Positions 33,877-42,628 of a stretch of 64,000 bases of DNA are shown here, piece by piece. The notes beneath the pieces were generated by a model that saw only the letters and a list, made by a program, of their open reading frames with translations, was not told the DNA's origin and ran no database searches. Made by a program: the position numbers and the translations under genes. How positions within the stretch are numbered: position 1 is the first letter of the stretch; every line of letters begins with the position of its first letter. This DNA comes from Simiduia litorea (lineage in GTDB: Bacteria > Pseudomonadota > Gammaproteobacteria > Pseudomonadales > Cellvibrionaceae), in contig NZ_AP031497.1 in NCBI RefSeq assembly GCF_042853465.1, positions 682,001 through 746,000 on the forward strand, read 5' to 3'.

Positions 33877-34033
33877 TTTTCACTTTACTTGAATTGCTAG
33901 CCCCATTGCGATGATTATTTGTCGGGTCGAAAATGTCAAATTGGTGTTTTCGGCAGCAGAGTCACAGTCTGGCTTGCGTGTATTCCTCAGAAGCTTGTAT
34001 CCCCTGAGTGCCATTGCTGGTGCTTTTCTTAAT

Positions 34034-34056
34034 GTGTTAACACCCCGTGTTAACAC
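34034..34056. promoter_or_regulatory. Two adjacent copies of a 10-bp palindrome
   Basis: GTGTTAACAC occurs twice, at 34034-34043 and 34047-34056, separated by CCC. They lie 98 bases upstream of the amylase ATG. A third inverted repeat, GTAACC-N7-GGTTAC, follows at 34079-34097. Tandem identical palindromes suggest cooperative binding by a dimeric regulator. The whole gap 33642-34153 contains no gene that I can support. Confidence 0.5.
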
Positions 34057-34153
34057 GTCGTTTGAAAGCTGATGTCCAGTAACCGAATTTTGGTTACGCG
34101 CTGATTGTCGGTAAGAAATCGAAGCCTTAATAAAAATAAATGAGGCAAAGGTA

Positions 34154-37100
34154 ATGAAAAAAATACATTTTACTGTGCTGGCTATCGCCTGCGCGGGGGT
34201 AAGCAGTGTTGCACAGGCGGATTGGTTTTTTCGAGGCACGTCTAATGCGTGGGTCGCGACGGCCATGGCGGCAGAATCCGCCACTGAGTTTTCAATCTGC
34301 CAGACGTTTGCATCGGGTGATGCGGGCGGTGGAGCTCGATTTAAAATTGACCGAACCGGAAATTGGACGGAAAGCTATCCTGCAAGCGATTTTAACGTGG
34401 CAAGTGGTAGCAAGCTAAAAATCCACTTTAATAGCCAAACTAAAGCCATTACTACTAGCCCTGTGGCGAGCTGTAGCGGAGCGGGTTTCGATAAGGTTTT
34501 TACCGCACTCAATGCCCGTGGCACGTTTAATGGCTGGGCCTCAGCGCCCATGACTTTAATTGCTAACAATCAATGGCAGCTAGATGTTCATTTAAATGGC
34601 CAGTCGCAACAGCGGTTGAAATTTGATGTGTTAGGGGATTGGTCAACTAACTATGGCGATACCAATAGCGATGGCGTGTTAGAAAAATCCGGCGCTGATA
34701 TTTATATCGCCGGTGTCGGAGATCATCGCTTAACGGTGAATGACCAAACCTTAGCGTATAGCGTGCAAGCCTTAGGCTCGTCGAATCAAATACCTATTGC
34801 GGTCATAAGTCCGACATCACCTATTAATCTGTCTGTCGGTGATAGCCTCCTACTCGACGCATCTAATTCAGTTGATAGTGATGGCTATATCGCGAGCTTT
34901 GTGTGGAGTGATGGCAGTAATGCCGAAACCACCAGTTTTAGCGCAGTGAGCCCGGGCACCTTTACCATGGGGTTAACGGTGACGGACGACCTTGGCGCCG
35001 AAGCCAGCGCGTCGGCGATCATTCACGTGCAAGGTGTGAGCGCGGATCAATGGTATTTTCGCGGCACACCGACGAATTGGTCTGCATTGAGTATGGACAC
35101 TAGCGACGGCACACTGTTTTGTACCCAGCAACGTTTTGGCGATAATAACCCGCGTTTTAAAATTGACCATTTTGGCGATTGGACCGAAAGTTATCCGGCA
35201 CAAGATTATACCCTTGCCGCTAATCAGACCTTTGATATTTGTTTTAACGCCACGACAAAAGTTATCGACGTGCAACCGGTAGTTGGTGCCGACACCGAGG
35301 CACCCACCGTAACGGCGAACCCAGGCGCGGGTAGCTACAACTCATCGCAAGCCATTAGTTTACATGTTGCCGATAATCAGGACCAAGCGCCGATGGTCTA
35401 TTACACTTTGGATGGCGGCACACCGACAACGTCTTCAGCCCGCTATAATGGCGAGAGCATTCTAGCCAGCGATGTCAATGGCGATATTGATTTAGCGCTG
35501 AAAACCTTGGCGCTAGACGCATCGGGCAATCAAAAAATACAAGTGTTTAATTACCGTATTGGCGAGCAGCCGTCGGCAGGTGATTTTAGAAGCGAAACTA
35601 TCTATTTCTTGATGACGGCGCGTTTTTACGATGGCGATGAAAGTAATAATTATTATAACCGCGATAGGTATAAAGCCGGTGATCCCCATTGGCGTGGTGA
35701 TTTTAAAGGTCTAATTTCAAAGTTAGATTACATTAAAGATCTCGGCTTTACCGCAATCTGGGTAACGCCACCGGTGGAGAATCGTTCGGGATTAGATTAT
35801 CACGGTTATCACGCCTACGACTTTTATAAAGTAGATCCGCGGCTAGAGTCGCCCGGTGCAGATTACAAGGCCTTTATTGACGCAGCGCATGCGAAGGGCA
35901 TTAAGGTGATTCAAGATGTTGTGGTTAATCACTCGGGGCAATACGGTTTGCGCAATCACGTCTGGATTGATCACTTGCCCATCAAATATTTTGTTCCGGC
36001 TGGTTCGTCGCAAGGGTTAATTGATAACGGTCCTTACCAAGGTAACTTGGGCGATTACGTCAGCGTTAATCGCTGTGATGACGACAACGTCAAAGCGCCC
36101 GACTGGTATCGTGCACGCTGTAATTCAGATCCCGACGGCGTCACGCCTTTAGTCGATCCAAAGACAGGTGTGACAGTGCCGCTGGCGGGTTATAACGCCA
36201 ATCGCTTCTTTGGCATAGATGCACAAGCACTCGATCCTGCGTGGTATCACTTAGACGGCTTTATGGCTGGCGGTGATTGGGAGAACCCCGGGGCACTACA
36301 GAAAAAACATTTGGCAGGCGATACCATTGATTTGGCGACAGAAAATCAAAACGTAAAAGATTACGTGAATAACGCTGTTCATCAATACTTGGATATGGGG
36401 GTTGATGCTATTCGCATTGATACCTTGAAACATATCGAGCGCGATGAGATGTTGAGTTATGTGCACGATTGGCAGGCTTATAAACCTGGCTTGTTTGTGT
36501 TCGGCGAAAACCTTGTAAAGGGTACCGGCTTCGGTTCGGAAATCGCCAATGATAATGCCTCTGCGGTTATTCGGCCTTGGTGGTATACCCGCACAACACA
36601 AGACCCATCCAATCCAAATGCGGGCGGGGATTCTGGCCTATCGGTATTGGACTTTTCACTTTTCTCCACTTTCCGCGATAACGTTACCCGCGGTCACTTT
36701 GGCGGTGTGGGTGGCATTTTTGCGATGGATTGGATTTATGGCGATGCTACAAAGCTGGTGACTTTTTTCCAAAATCACGATGTCGGCCCGGATAATGATT
36801 TTAAGTTTCGCTTTGGTGGCGAGCAGGGGAATGCTGCATTGGTTTACAACTTGTTGTGGACAGCGCGCGGCATTCCTACGCTTTATTATGGTGAGGAAAT
36901 TATGTTTAAAGCGGGCTTGCCTCAGGATATTGCCAACGCTAACGACACCTTAGATCAAACGGGGCGAGCGTATTTTGGCCCGCACTTGGATGATGTCGCG
37001 ACGACCCAAAGTCACCCCCTGTACCAGCACATTAAACGCTTGAATCAAATTCGCAAAGCGATACCCGCGCTGCAAAAAGCGCCCATGAGCCACGTCAATG

Positions 37101-37357
37101 AATGGGGTGCAGGGATGAGTTTTGTGCGCGATCTCGCGAGTGAGGGTAGTTATGCAGTAATTGGCTTGGCGGCCACGAGCACGCAGAGTGTTACTGTTTC
37201 CGGCATTAAGAATGGCACCTATCGCGATGCCGTCACTGGTGCGTCTATGACGGTAAGCAATGGCAGTACGAGTTTTACTGTGCCGGCTTATAACGCTCGC
37301 ATTTGGGTGCTTAATGGCGCTGGCAAGGTAGGCGTCAGCGGTACCTATTTGAACTGA
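34154..37357 (+). CDS. Secreted modular alpha-amylase (GH13) with starch-binding-like modules
   Basis: The 1067-residue protein has a signal peptide (cleavage after about residue 22, SVAQA). Modules in order: a beta-sandwich starting DWFFRGTSNAW (about 23-110); a CBM-like module with ARGTFNGWASAPM (about 120-205); a PKD-like domain (about 212-295); a second copy of the first module, WYFRGTPTNWS (about 298-378); a chitobiase C-terminal-like domain (about 385-475); and the GH13 barrel from about 480. Catalytic residues by position are Asp756 (AIRIDTLKH), Glu785 (VFGENL) and Asp876 (FFQNHDVG). It hydrolyses alpha-1,4-glucan outside the cell; fine specificity (amylase, pullulanase-like or cyclodextrin-acting) is not certain. 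Confidence 0.93.
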   Translation: MKKIHFTVLAIACAGVSSVAQADWFFRGTSNAWVATAMAAESATEFSICQTFASGDAGGGARFKIDRTGNWTESYPASDFNVASGSKLKIHFNSQTKAITTSPVASCSGAGFDKVFTALNARGTFNGWASAPMTLIANNQWQLDVHLNGQSQQRLKFDVLGDWSTNYGDTNSDGVLEKSGADIYIAGVGDHRLTVNDQTLAYSVQALGSSNQIPIAVISPTSPINLSVGDSLLLDASNSVDSDGYIASFVWSDGSNAETTSFSAVSPGTFTMGLTVTDDLGAEASASAIIHVQGVSADQWYFRGTPTNWSALSMDTSDGTLFCTQQRFGDNNPRFKIDHFGDWTESYPAQDYTLAANQTFDICFNATTKVIDVQPVVGADTEAPTVTANPGAGSYNSSQAISLHVADNQDQAPMVYYTLDGGTPTTSSARYNGESILASDVNGDIDLALKTLALDASGNQKIQVFNYRIGEQPSAGDFRSETIYFLMTARFYDGDESNNYYNRDRYKAGDPHWRGDFKGLISKLDYIKDLGFTAIWVTPPVENRSGLDYHGYHAYDFYKVDPRLESPGADYKAFIDAAHAKGIKVIQDVVVNHSGQYGLRNHVWIDHLPIKYFVPAGSSQGLIDNGPYQGNLGDYVSVNRCDDDNVKAPDWYRARCNSDPDGVTPLVDPKTGVTVPLAGYNANRFFGIDAQALDPAWYHLDGFMAGGDWENPGALQKKHLAGDTIDLATENQNVKDYVNNAVHQYLDMGVDAIRIDTLKHIERDEMLSYVHDWQAYKPGLFVFGENLVKGTGFGSEIANDNASAVIRPWWYTRTTQDPSNPNAGGDSGLSVLDFSLFSTFRDNVTRGHFGGVGGIFAMDWIYGDATKLVTFFQNHDVGPDNDFKFRFGGEQGNAALVYNLLWTARGIPTLYYGEEIMFKAGLPQDIANANDTLDQTGRAYFGPHLDDVATTQSHPLYQHIKRLNQIRKAIPALQKAPMSHVNEWGAGMSFVRDLASEGSYAVIGLAATSTQSVTVSGIKNGTYRDAVTGASMTVSNGSTSFTVPAYNARIWVLNGAGKVGVSGTYLN

Positions 37358-37372
37358 TCTGCTCTGTTATTT

Positions 37373-37398
37373 GGCCAGCCCGGAGCATCGGGTTGGCC
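37373..37398. terminator. Stem-loop after the amylase gene
   Basis: GGCCAGCCCG pairs with CGGGTTGGCC (one G-U) around a 6-base loop, 16 bases after the amylase stop. No T-run follows, so an intrinsic terminator is only a possibility. Confidence 0.5.
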
Positions 37399-37531
37399 AG
37401 CCTTGCCCCTCCCCCGACCGCCAAATTAGCCTGCTTGGTTGCTTCCAAATTGGCCTACATTGAGACAGAATCAACGTCTCGCTCAACCCATCCGTTGATT
37501 GTTGAGTCACAATTCGTGCAGGGATAATTAC

Positions 37532-38395
37532 ATGAAACACATAGTGCTAGTAGTACAAGGACTGATGTTAATAGCCTTATTGGGTTGCAGTTCGTTTGTG
37601 AATGAGGGCAGTAATCGCAATGCGGTCTCCAGTAGTTTGGTGGATTATCTCTACCCAAATAAGGATGATCGCAATGAAGTAAAGCCGGATTTACCCTTGC
37701 TGCAGCTACCGGTGAAAGTCGGTTTAGCGTTTGTGCCGTCATCTGGTTATAGCCCAAGGCAGCAGCTTTCTATCGCCCAGGAGATGGCGTTATTGGAAAA
37801 GGTAAAAACCTCCTTTAGTGCCTATGATTACATCGATCGTATCGACTTGATTCCCAGTACCTATTTACGCAATGGTCGAGGTTTCGATGCGCTCGAGCAG
37901 TTAGCGCGTTTACATGATGTGGATGTGATGGCCTTAGTTTCTTATGACCAAGTGATGCAAACTATCGATAATAATGCCTCGTTACTTTACTGGACTATTG
38001 TTGGCCTGTATGTCATTCCGGCGAGCGACAATTCCATTCAAACCTTTGTTGATACCGCGGTCTTTGATGTTAAATCTCGAAAAATGTTGTTTCGCGCCCC
38101 CGGTGTTAATCGCATTGATCAGCGCTCTACGGCCATAGGTGTGGCAGATACCATGACCGAGAATAGTTTTAAAGGTTTTGATACCGCCGTTCAGGATATG
38201 GTGGTTAATTTAGATGCTGAGCTGGGTCGGTTTAAAGACCGGGTTAAAAACGAAAAAATAGCCAAGGTGGAACATCGCGCGGGTTATTCTGGTTCTGGCG
38301 GCGCGATTGATTTTATATTTTTAGGGTTAATGTTGTGTGCCTGTTTAGTGCAGCTATGTCAACGCCAATGGCGCCAGCCACGGCACAGGGCATAA
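37532..38395 (+). CDS. Rhombotarget lipoprotein (GlyGly-CTERM protein)
   Basis: The 287-residue product has a lipoprotein signal with lipobox LIALLGC, so it is lipid-modified at Cys18. The body (VKVGLAFVPSSGYSPRQQ, DRIDLIPSTYLRNGRGFDAL, VMALVSYDQVMQT) matches the rhombotarget lipoprotein family. The C-terminus is a sorting signal: SGSGGAIDF, a hydrophobic span (FLGLMLCACLVQLC) and a basic tail (RQWRQPRHRA). A rhombosortase is expected to cleave near Gly-Gly, and the gene is paired with one tail-to-tail. The chosen ATG has AGGGA 7 bases ahead. The last 37 bases overlap the rhombosortase 3' end. Confidence 0.9.
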   Translation: MKHIVLVVQGLMLIALLGCSSFVNEGSNRNAVSSSLVDYLYPNKDDRNEVKPDLPLLQLPVKVGLAFVPSSGYSPRQQLSIAQEMALLEKVKTSFSAYDYIDRIDLIPSTYLRNGRGFDALEQLARLHDVDVMALVSYDQVMQTIDNNASLLYWTIVGLYVIPASDNSIQTFVDTAVFDVKSRKMLFRAPGVNRIDQRSTAIGVADTMTENSFKGFDTAVQDMVVNLDAELGRFKDRVKNEKIAKVEHRAGYSGSGGAIDFIFLGLMLCACLVQLCQRQWRQPRHRA

Positions 38396-38940
38396 AGTAA
38401 AATACTGGTGGCGACCGCGGCTAAATGCACATCGGTTGCCGCAGGTAGGTCTGATGTGGATAAGGGGTATAAGGACATATAGCTGGCGCTGCACTGCAGC
38501 GCCAGCGCCACTAAAACAAACCTACTTAGTTGTTTTTGTTCGGCGTAATGCCTCAGTGCGGCAAAGAGGAATAAACCGTACAAAATCGATGAGAAGCCAA
38601 GATAGAAATCTAAGCGGTAGCCGTAATATAGGTAGATGTTGGTGCCGGTTATTAACCCAGATACTAACAGCGTCAAGGCGAGCGCGCTAAAGCGGCGGCC
38701 ATAAAGTAGTGCGAACACAACAAGACCCGTTGCGTTCAAAGCCCAGTGCTGAAGCGATGTATGACAGAAATGCCCAATGAGCCATTGCAGGCTTAGTTGA
38801 TCCCGCGCGGGAAAAATGCTGCACGCTAGGAAAGGTTGGTGTTGATTCGGTATAAAAGCGACTAGCAGGGCTGCCAATACTAGCAGTGGCAACCCCGCAT
38901 GCTGGGTTAAGCGTGCAAGTGTTAGTTGTTGACTTTGCAT
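38359..38940 (-). CDS. Rhombosortase (rhomboid-family intramembrane protease)
   Basis: The 193-residue protein has about six membrane spans. The catalytic Ser lies in GFSSILYGLF (span 4) and the catalytic His in TDVHLAAVATSIL near the end. This variant of the rhomboid GxSG/H pair is typical of rhombosortases. It should process GlyGly-CTERM proteins in the inner membrane, after which targets are moved to the outer membrane or medium. Its proposed substrate is the convergent lipoprotein. The start overlaps the MipA gene by 19 bases on the same strand, which suggests co-transcription with that outer-membrane protein. Confidence 0.88.
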   Translation of the reverse strand: MQSQQLTLARLTQHAGLPLLVLAALLVAFIPNQHQPFLACSIFPARDQLSLQWLIGHFCHTSLQHWALNATGLVVFALLYGRRFSALALTLLVSGLITGTNIYLYYGYRLDFYLGFSSILYGLFLFAALRHYAEQKQLSRFVLVALALQCSASYMSLYPLSTSDLPAATDVHLAAVATSILLYALCRGWRHWR

Positions 38941-40316
38941 TGCACGTAGAATGTATTCCAGTTAGAGCCACCGTCTACATTGTTGTAAATTTCTGCTTTG
39001 GAAAATATACCTGAACGATGGTGAATGCTGTAACCCAGGTAGCAGTGTTTTGCCGAGGGCGCTCTGAACAGGTCGCCTATATTCACGTCCCAGCTATAGT
39101 CTAGGTATTGTAAAAGGCGCGAGTCGTTGATGTTGTCCTCCATCACACTGGCCGATTCTTCAAACGACACCTTGTCGCCATAAGAAAACCCGTAGCCAAA
39201 GCCCACCCGGGTTTCAATAATGTGCGACCAGGGGAACTCACTGAAGTAACCCTTTAAGGCGAACACATATTCGTTAAAGTCACTTTGGAGATTTTTTTCG
39301 AAGTGGCGAACGAGGCCGCCGGTGATGTGCATTTGAATCGGCAAATCGAAGGTGCGCTCGGTGATTTTCTTGCTTAAAAAGGCGCTGACTAAGGCCGTTT
39401 TCTCAGTGTCGACAGCCATATTATTGAGGTAAATCATCTCAATAAAATTACCATCTTTAATGTAGCCGCCAGCGAGCCGCCATTCCCAATCTCCTTTTAG
39501 CCAGGGGCTTTCGCCTGCTTTGGCCACGGCTTGTGCGGCTCGGTTATTGATGAATTCATAGCGGTAGCTAAGGCGCAATTCCGAGCGCCCACTGGCGTCG
39601 GTAATGGGGCTTTGCTCGACGCTGGTGTCGTAAAACGTGTGGCTTAAGCCGGCGCCAAAAAGGTGCGGGCCACCTAGACGGTACCAGCTGTCCACGCCAA
39701 GTCGATAATTGATCGCACTATCGGCGCGGTAGGCTGGCCTGTCGGGGTTGGCTTCGTCATTTTCGACGCCGAAAAAGTAGTTGTTTACCTCGGCGCTGTC
39801 GTAATCCACGGCCACGAAGGGCTCGAGCTTCCAGCTATCCGCGTGCCAATCTCCGCGCCACTCTACGGTGGAGGACCAGCCTTGGTGTCGATTCAGCGTG
39901 TCGTGACTGGCGGCAACGCTAAGCTCGCCTAGCTCACTTTCGAACACCAATTTGGCACCAGCCTCTAGTGTGCCCAAGCGGCGCATGCCTGCCAGTGCAT
40001 CTGAATTTTTTTCGCTGTAGCTACCAAAGCGATAGCGGCTGAAGGCGTTGAGGTAAAAACCGTCGTGCTTTTCGCTGCGCCAGCCCGCCTGTGTGCCGTC
40101 GATATACCACTGTTCGCCCTGATAATTAATTTCTGGAATGAAATCGTTGCGCAGGCCTTCATCCTGATAGGGCGAGCTGAAGCTTCGGGTGGTCATTCCC
40201 ATAGACCAAACACCGGTGCTCGGCTCTGCATTGGACGAGGATGGCGTGGCGAAGGTGTGGGTTGAGGCAGTTACGATACCGATACAGAGGGCTGTCAGAG
40301 GCAGTGTGGCTTTCAT
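38922..40316 (-). CDS. MipA/OmpV family outer-membrane protein
   Basis: The 464-residue protein has a signal peptide (cleavage after about residue 23, THTFA) followed by alternating amphipathic beta strands. Examples are GFYLNAFSRYRFGSY, LGVDSWYRLGGPHLFGAGL and RVGFGYGFSYGDKVSF. This pattern fits MipA/OmpV proteins, which scaffold murein hydrolases or act as porin-like barrels. It is longer than E. coli MipA (about 250), with inserted loops between strands. It ends 19 bases inside the rhombosortase gene. The specific role is unknown. Confidence 0.8.
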   Translation of the reverse strand: MKATLPLTALCIGIVTASTHTFATPSSSNAEPSTGVWSMGMTTRSFSSPYQDEGLRNDFIPEINYQGEQWYIDGTQAGWRSEKHDGFYLNAFSRYRFGSYSEKNSDALAGMRRLGTLEAGAKLVFESELGELSVAASHDTLNRHQGWSSTVEWRGDWHADSWKLEPFVAVDYDSAEVNNYFFGVENDEANPDRPAYRADSAINYRLGVDSWYRLGGPHLFGAGLSHTFYDTSVEQSPITDASGRSELRLSYRYEFINNRAAQAVAKAGESPWLKGDWEWRLAGGYIKDGNFIEMIYLNNMAVDTEKTALVSAFLSKKITERTFDLPIQMHITGGLVRHFEKNLQSDFNEYVFALKGYFSEFPWSHIIETRVGFGYGFSYGDKVSFEESASVMEDNINDSRLLQYLDYSWDVNIGDLFRAPSAKHCYLGYSIHHRSGIFSKAEIYNNVDGGSNWNTFYVQCKVNN

Positions 40317-40388
40317 GGCCGAAAGAGATCCTTGGCAAGCTAGTAAAGGCGCGCATGATACCAGAACTGGTGCGCCGAGGTGCGCGCT

Positions 40389-42530
40389 TTAGAGGGCGTG
40401 TTTGGCGAGTGCTTCCTTGAGCGTATTTAAGCTCAATGGTTTGGTCAGTACATCATCCATGCCGGCTTCGCGGTAGCCATCCAGTTGGGATTGATAGGCA
40501 TTGGCTGTGAGTGCCAGTATCGGTGTGCGCGTCGTCTGCTGCTGGGCCTCAATCTCTCGAATGCATTTGAGTGCACCAACGCCGTCCAGCACCGGCATTT
40601 CACAATCCATCAATACCAGGTCGAAGGCGCGGTTGGTGTTGATAAATTGGCTGACGGCGTCTTCGCCATCGCAGGCCAAGGTGCAGCGGTGGCCGAGTTT
40701 GGCGAGCATCGCTGACACCACGGTTCTGTTAACCGAGTTGTCGTCGACGGCAAGAATATTCAGCGGCCGAATACCCCTGTGTGGATCAACGTGTTTGGCT
40801 TTGCTTGGGTCTAGGTTTAAGCAATCCAGCAATAGCGGTTTCAGCAGCGCGCCAAAGGGCGGGCGATCTTTAAAGCCTTGGCTAACCTCGCCGTGGCTAT
40901 TGACCCATTCGTTACTTTGGCCAACATCGTAAAGTTGCAGTACTTTATGGCCGGCCTGTTTGCACTCTGCTGCCAAGGTATCGCTTTTGTGGTGATCGAT
41001 GAGGTCTATAACGGTAATTGTCGGCTCTGATTTGCTAGGGCTGGTGGAAAGGTTGGGGTTCGATGGATCAAGCTGATCGGTTTTCAGCCGCCAAAATTGG
41101 CAGTATCGTTGGTAGTCTTGCGCGCGCTTTGGGTCTTCAATGCAAAGTTTGATCAGAGGCTTGGGCTCGGGGAAGTCGATATCTTGTTCGCGCGCGGCAA
41201 GCTCGGCGGGGATATCGACGGTAAATTCGCTGCCTTGCTCTGGGGTGCTTTTAACGTGCAACTCGCCCTGCATTTGCAGGCAGAGCTCGCGGCTAATGGT
41301 CAGGCCGAGGCCAGAGCCGCCGAAACGGCGGTTGATGCTGGCGTCGGCCTGAGCAAAAGGTGTAAACAGTTGGTCGATGGCTTCTGGCGTCATGCCTATA
41401 CCCGTGTCGACGCAGCTAAAGCACAGGCGCCCGTCGTGCCAGCGAATCGCCAGTTCTACGCTGCCCGCTTTGGTGAATTTAAGTGCGTTGCCAACGAGGT
41501 TAACCAGAATTTGATTGAGTCGAACCGAGTCACCCATGAATTGATCGGGAATATCTGGCGCTATGTCGATATGCCAGGTCAGTTGTTTTTCCGCTGCTTT
41601 ATGGACGAAAAGATAATACAAATTGCTCAGCAGCCCGCGCAGTGAATAAGGGATATGTTCGAGTGACATTTTTCCCGCTTCGATGCGCGAATAATCTAAC
41701 AGATCATTAATGAGAATCAGTAGGGACTGCCCTGAACTGTGAATCGCTTGGTTGTAGCGCGTCTGCTGTTCGGTGAGTGGGGTTGCGCCCAGAAGCTCAC
41801 TCATACCTAGCACGCCGTTCATGGGGGTGCGTATTTCGTGGCTCATTTTCGCTAAAAAGCCGGATCGGCTGTGCGAGTCGACTTCCACCTCAATGGCGTT
41901 GCGTACGATGGCGGCTACACCGAGGGCAACGATGACACTGGCGAAGATGACGATAAACAGGGTCGCTATATAATAATTGCCGGCTGTGTCGTGCAAGGCA
42001 TCTGCCTCTAAGGCAATATCTCGCTCCAGCCGCTCGGTAAAGTCTTGCAGTTGGCTTGCAGGCTGCCGATCGACCCCTCTGAGTACACTATCGACGGCTT
42101 TGTAATCGAAATTCGTTTGCAAAAAAATTTCATAGCCTTGTCGATAACGCTTCGCGAGTTCTTGGTGTGAGCGCTGGAAGCGCTTTAGCGCTTTCAGCGT
42201 TGCGGGGTTTAATTCACTGCGCTCTAAGTCGTCTAATGCTTGGATTACTTCAGCCTCGGCGCGAATGAAGTTTTGCCAGTACATGTCGCGCAGACCAGGC
42301 ACGTGGCCGCGCAAGAGGGTGTTTTTCCACTCTTGAACTTGTGCCCTAAATAGCCCATCGACGTGGTTTAGTTGGTTTAAGTTGGCTATTCGAGTGTCAA
42401 CTAAGGTGGAGTAGCGCTCCGTTATCCCGTGTAAGGCAACCTGTGCGCCCAGCGCCGTAACGAGTAACAAGGCACCGCCCAATAAAATGGTCAGTGTGGC
42501 CTGATGGCGAGATGGGTGAAATAGTTTCAT
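40389..42530 (-). CDS. Hybrid sensor histidine kinase with C-terminal receiver
   Basis: The 713-residue protein has a first span at about 10-32 and a helical periplasmic sensor region of about 150 residues (rich in Leu/Arg/Glu). The second span is at about 187-210. The HisKA H-box is FLAKMSHEIRTPMNGVLGMS, and HATPase motifs are NLVGNALKFTKAG and DTGIGMTPEAIDQLF. A degenerate receiver-like stretch (about 455-585) follows, then a complete receiver at about 595-710 with phospho-acceptor Asp in LVLMDCEMPVLDG. Output must go through a separate phosphotransfer protein or partner regulator that is not adjacent. The sensed signal is unknown. Confidence 0.9.
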   Translation of the reverse strand: MKLFHPSRHQATLTILLGGALLLVTALGAQVALHGITERYSTLVDTRIANLNQLNHVDGLFRAQVQEWKNTLLRGHVPGLRDMYWQNFIRAEAEVIQALDDLERSELNPATLKALKRFQRSHQELAKRYRQGYEIFLQTNFDYKAVDSVLRGVDRQPASQLQDFTERLERDIALEADALHDTAGNYYIATLFIVIFASVIVALGVAAIVRNAIEVEVDSHSRSGFLAKMSHEIRTPMNGVLGMSELLGATPLTEQQTRYNQAIHSSGQSLLILINDLLDYSRIEAGKMSLEHIPYSLRGLLSNLYYLFVHKAAEKQLTWHIDIAPDIPDQFMGDSVRLNQILVNLVGNALKFTKAGSVELAIRWHDGRLCFSCVDTGIGMTPEAIDQLFTPFAQADASINRRFGGSGLGLTISRELCLQMQGELHVKSTPEQGSEFTVDIPAELAAREQDIDFPEPKPLIKLCIEDPKRAQDYQRYCQFWRLKTDQLDPSNPNLSTSPSKSEPTITVIDLIDHHKSDTLAAECKQAGHKVLQLYDVGQSNEWVNSHGEVSQGFKDRPPFGALLKPLLLDCLNLDPSKAKHVDPHRGIRPLNILAVDDNSVNRTVVSAMLAKLGHRCTLACDGEDAVSQFINTNRAFDLVLMDCEMPVLDGVGALKCIREIEAQQQTTRTPILALTANAYQSQLDGYREAGMDDVLTKPLSLNTLKEALAKHAL

Positions 42531-42628
42531 GGGCTTTTAGTGTGATCGACACTTCTTGAGTATAGTAAGGTCTAGGTAATGCGCTGGGTCGATTGGCGCA
42601 CGTTTATGAATAAATAAGAGACTTGGAT

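Noticed and set aside
33880..34284. A 134-codon frame on the - strand across the amylase start
   Set aside because: It overlaps the signal peptide of the amylase and the palindromic region and shows no recognised domain or ribosome site.
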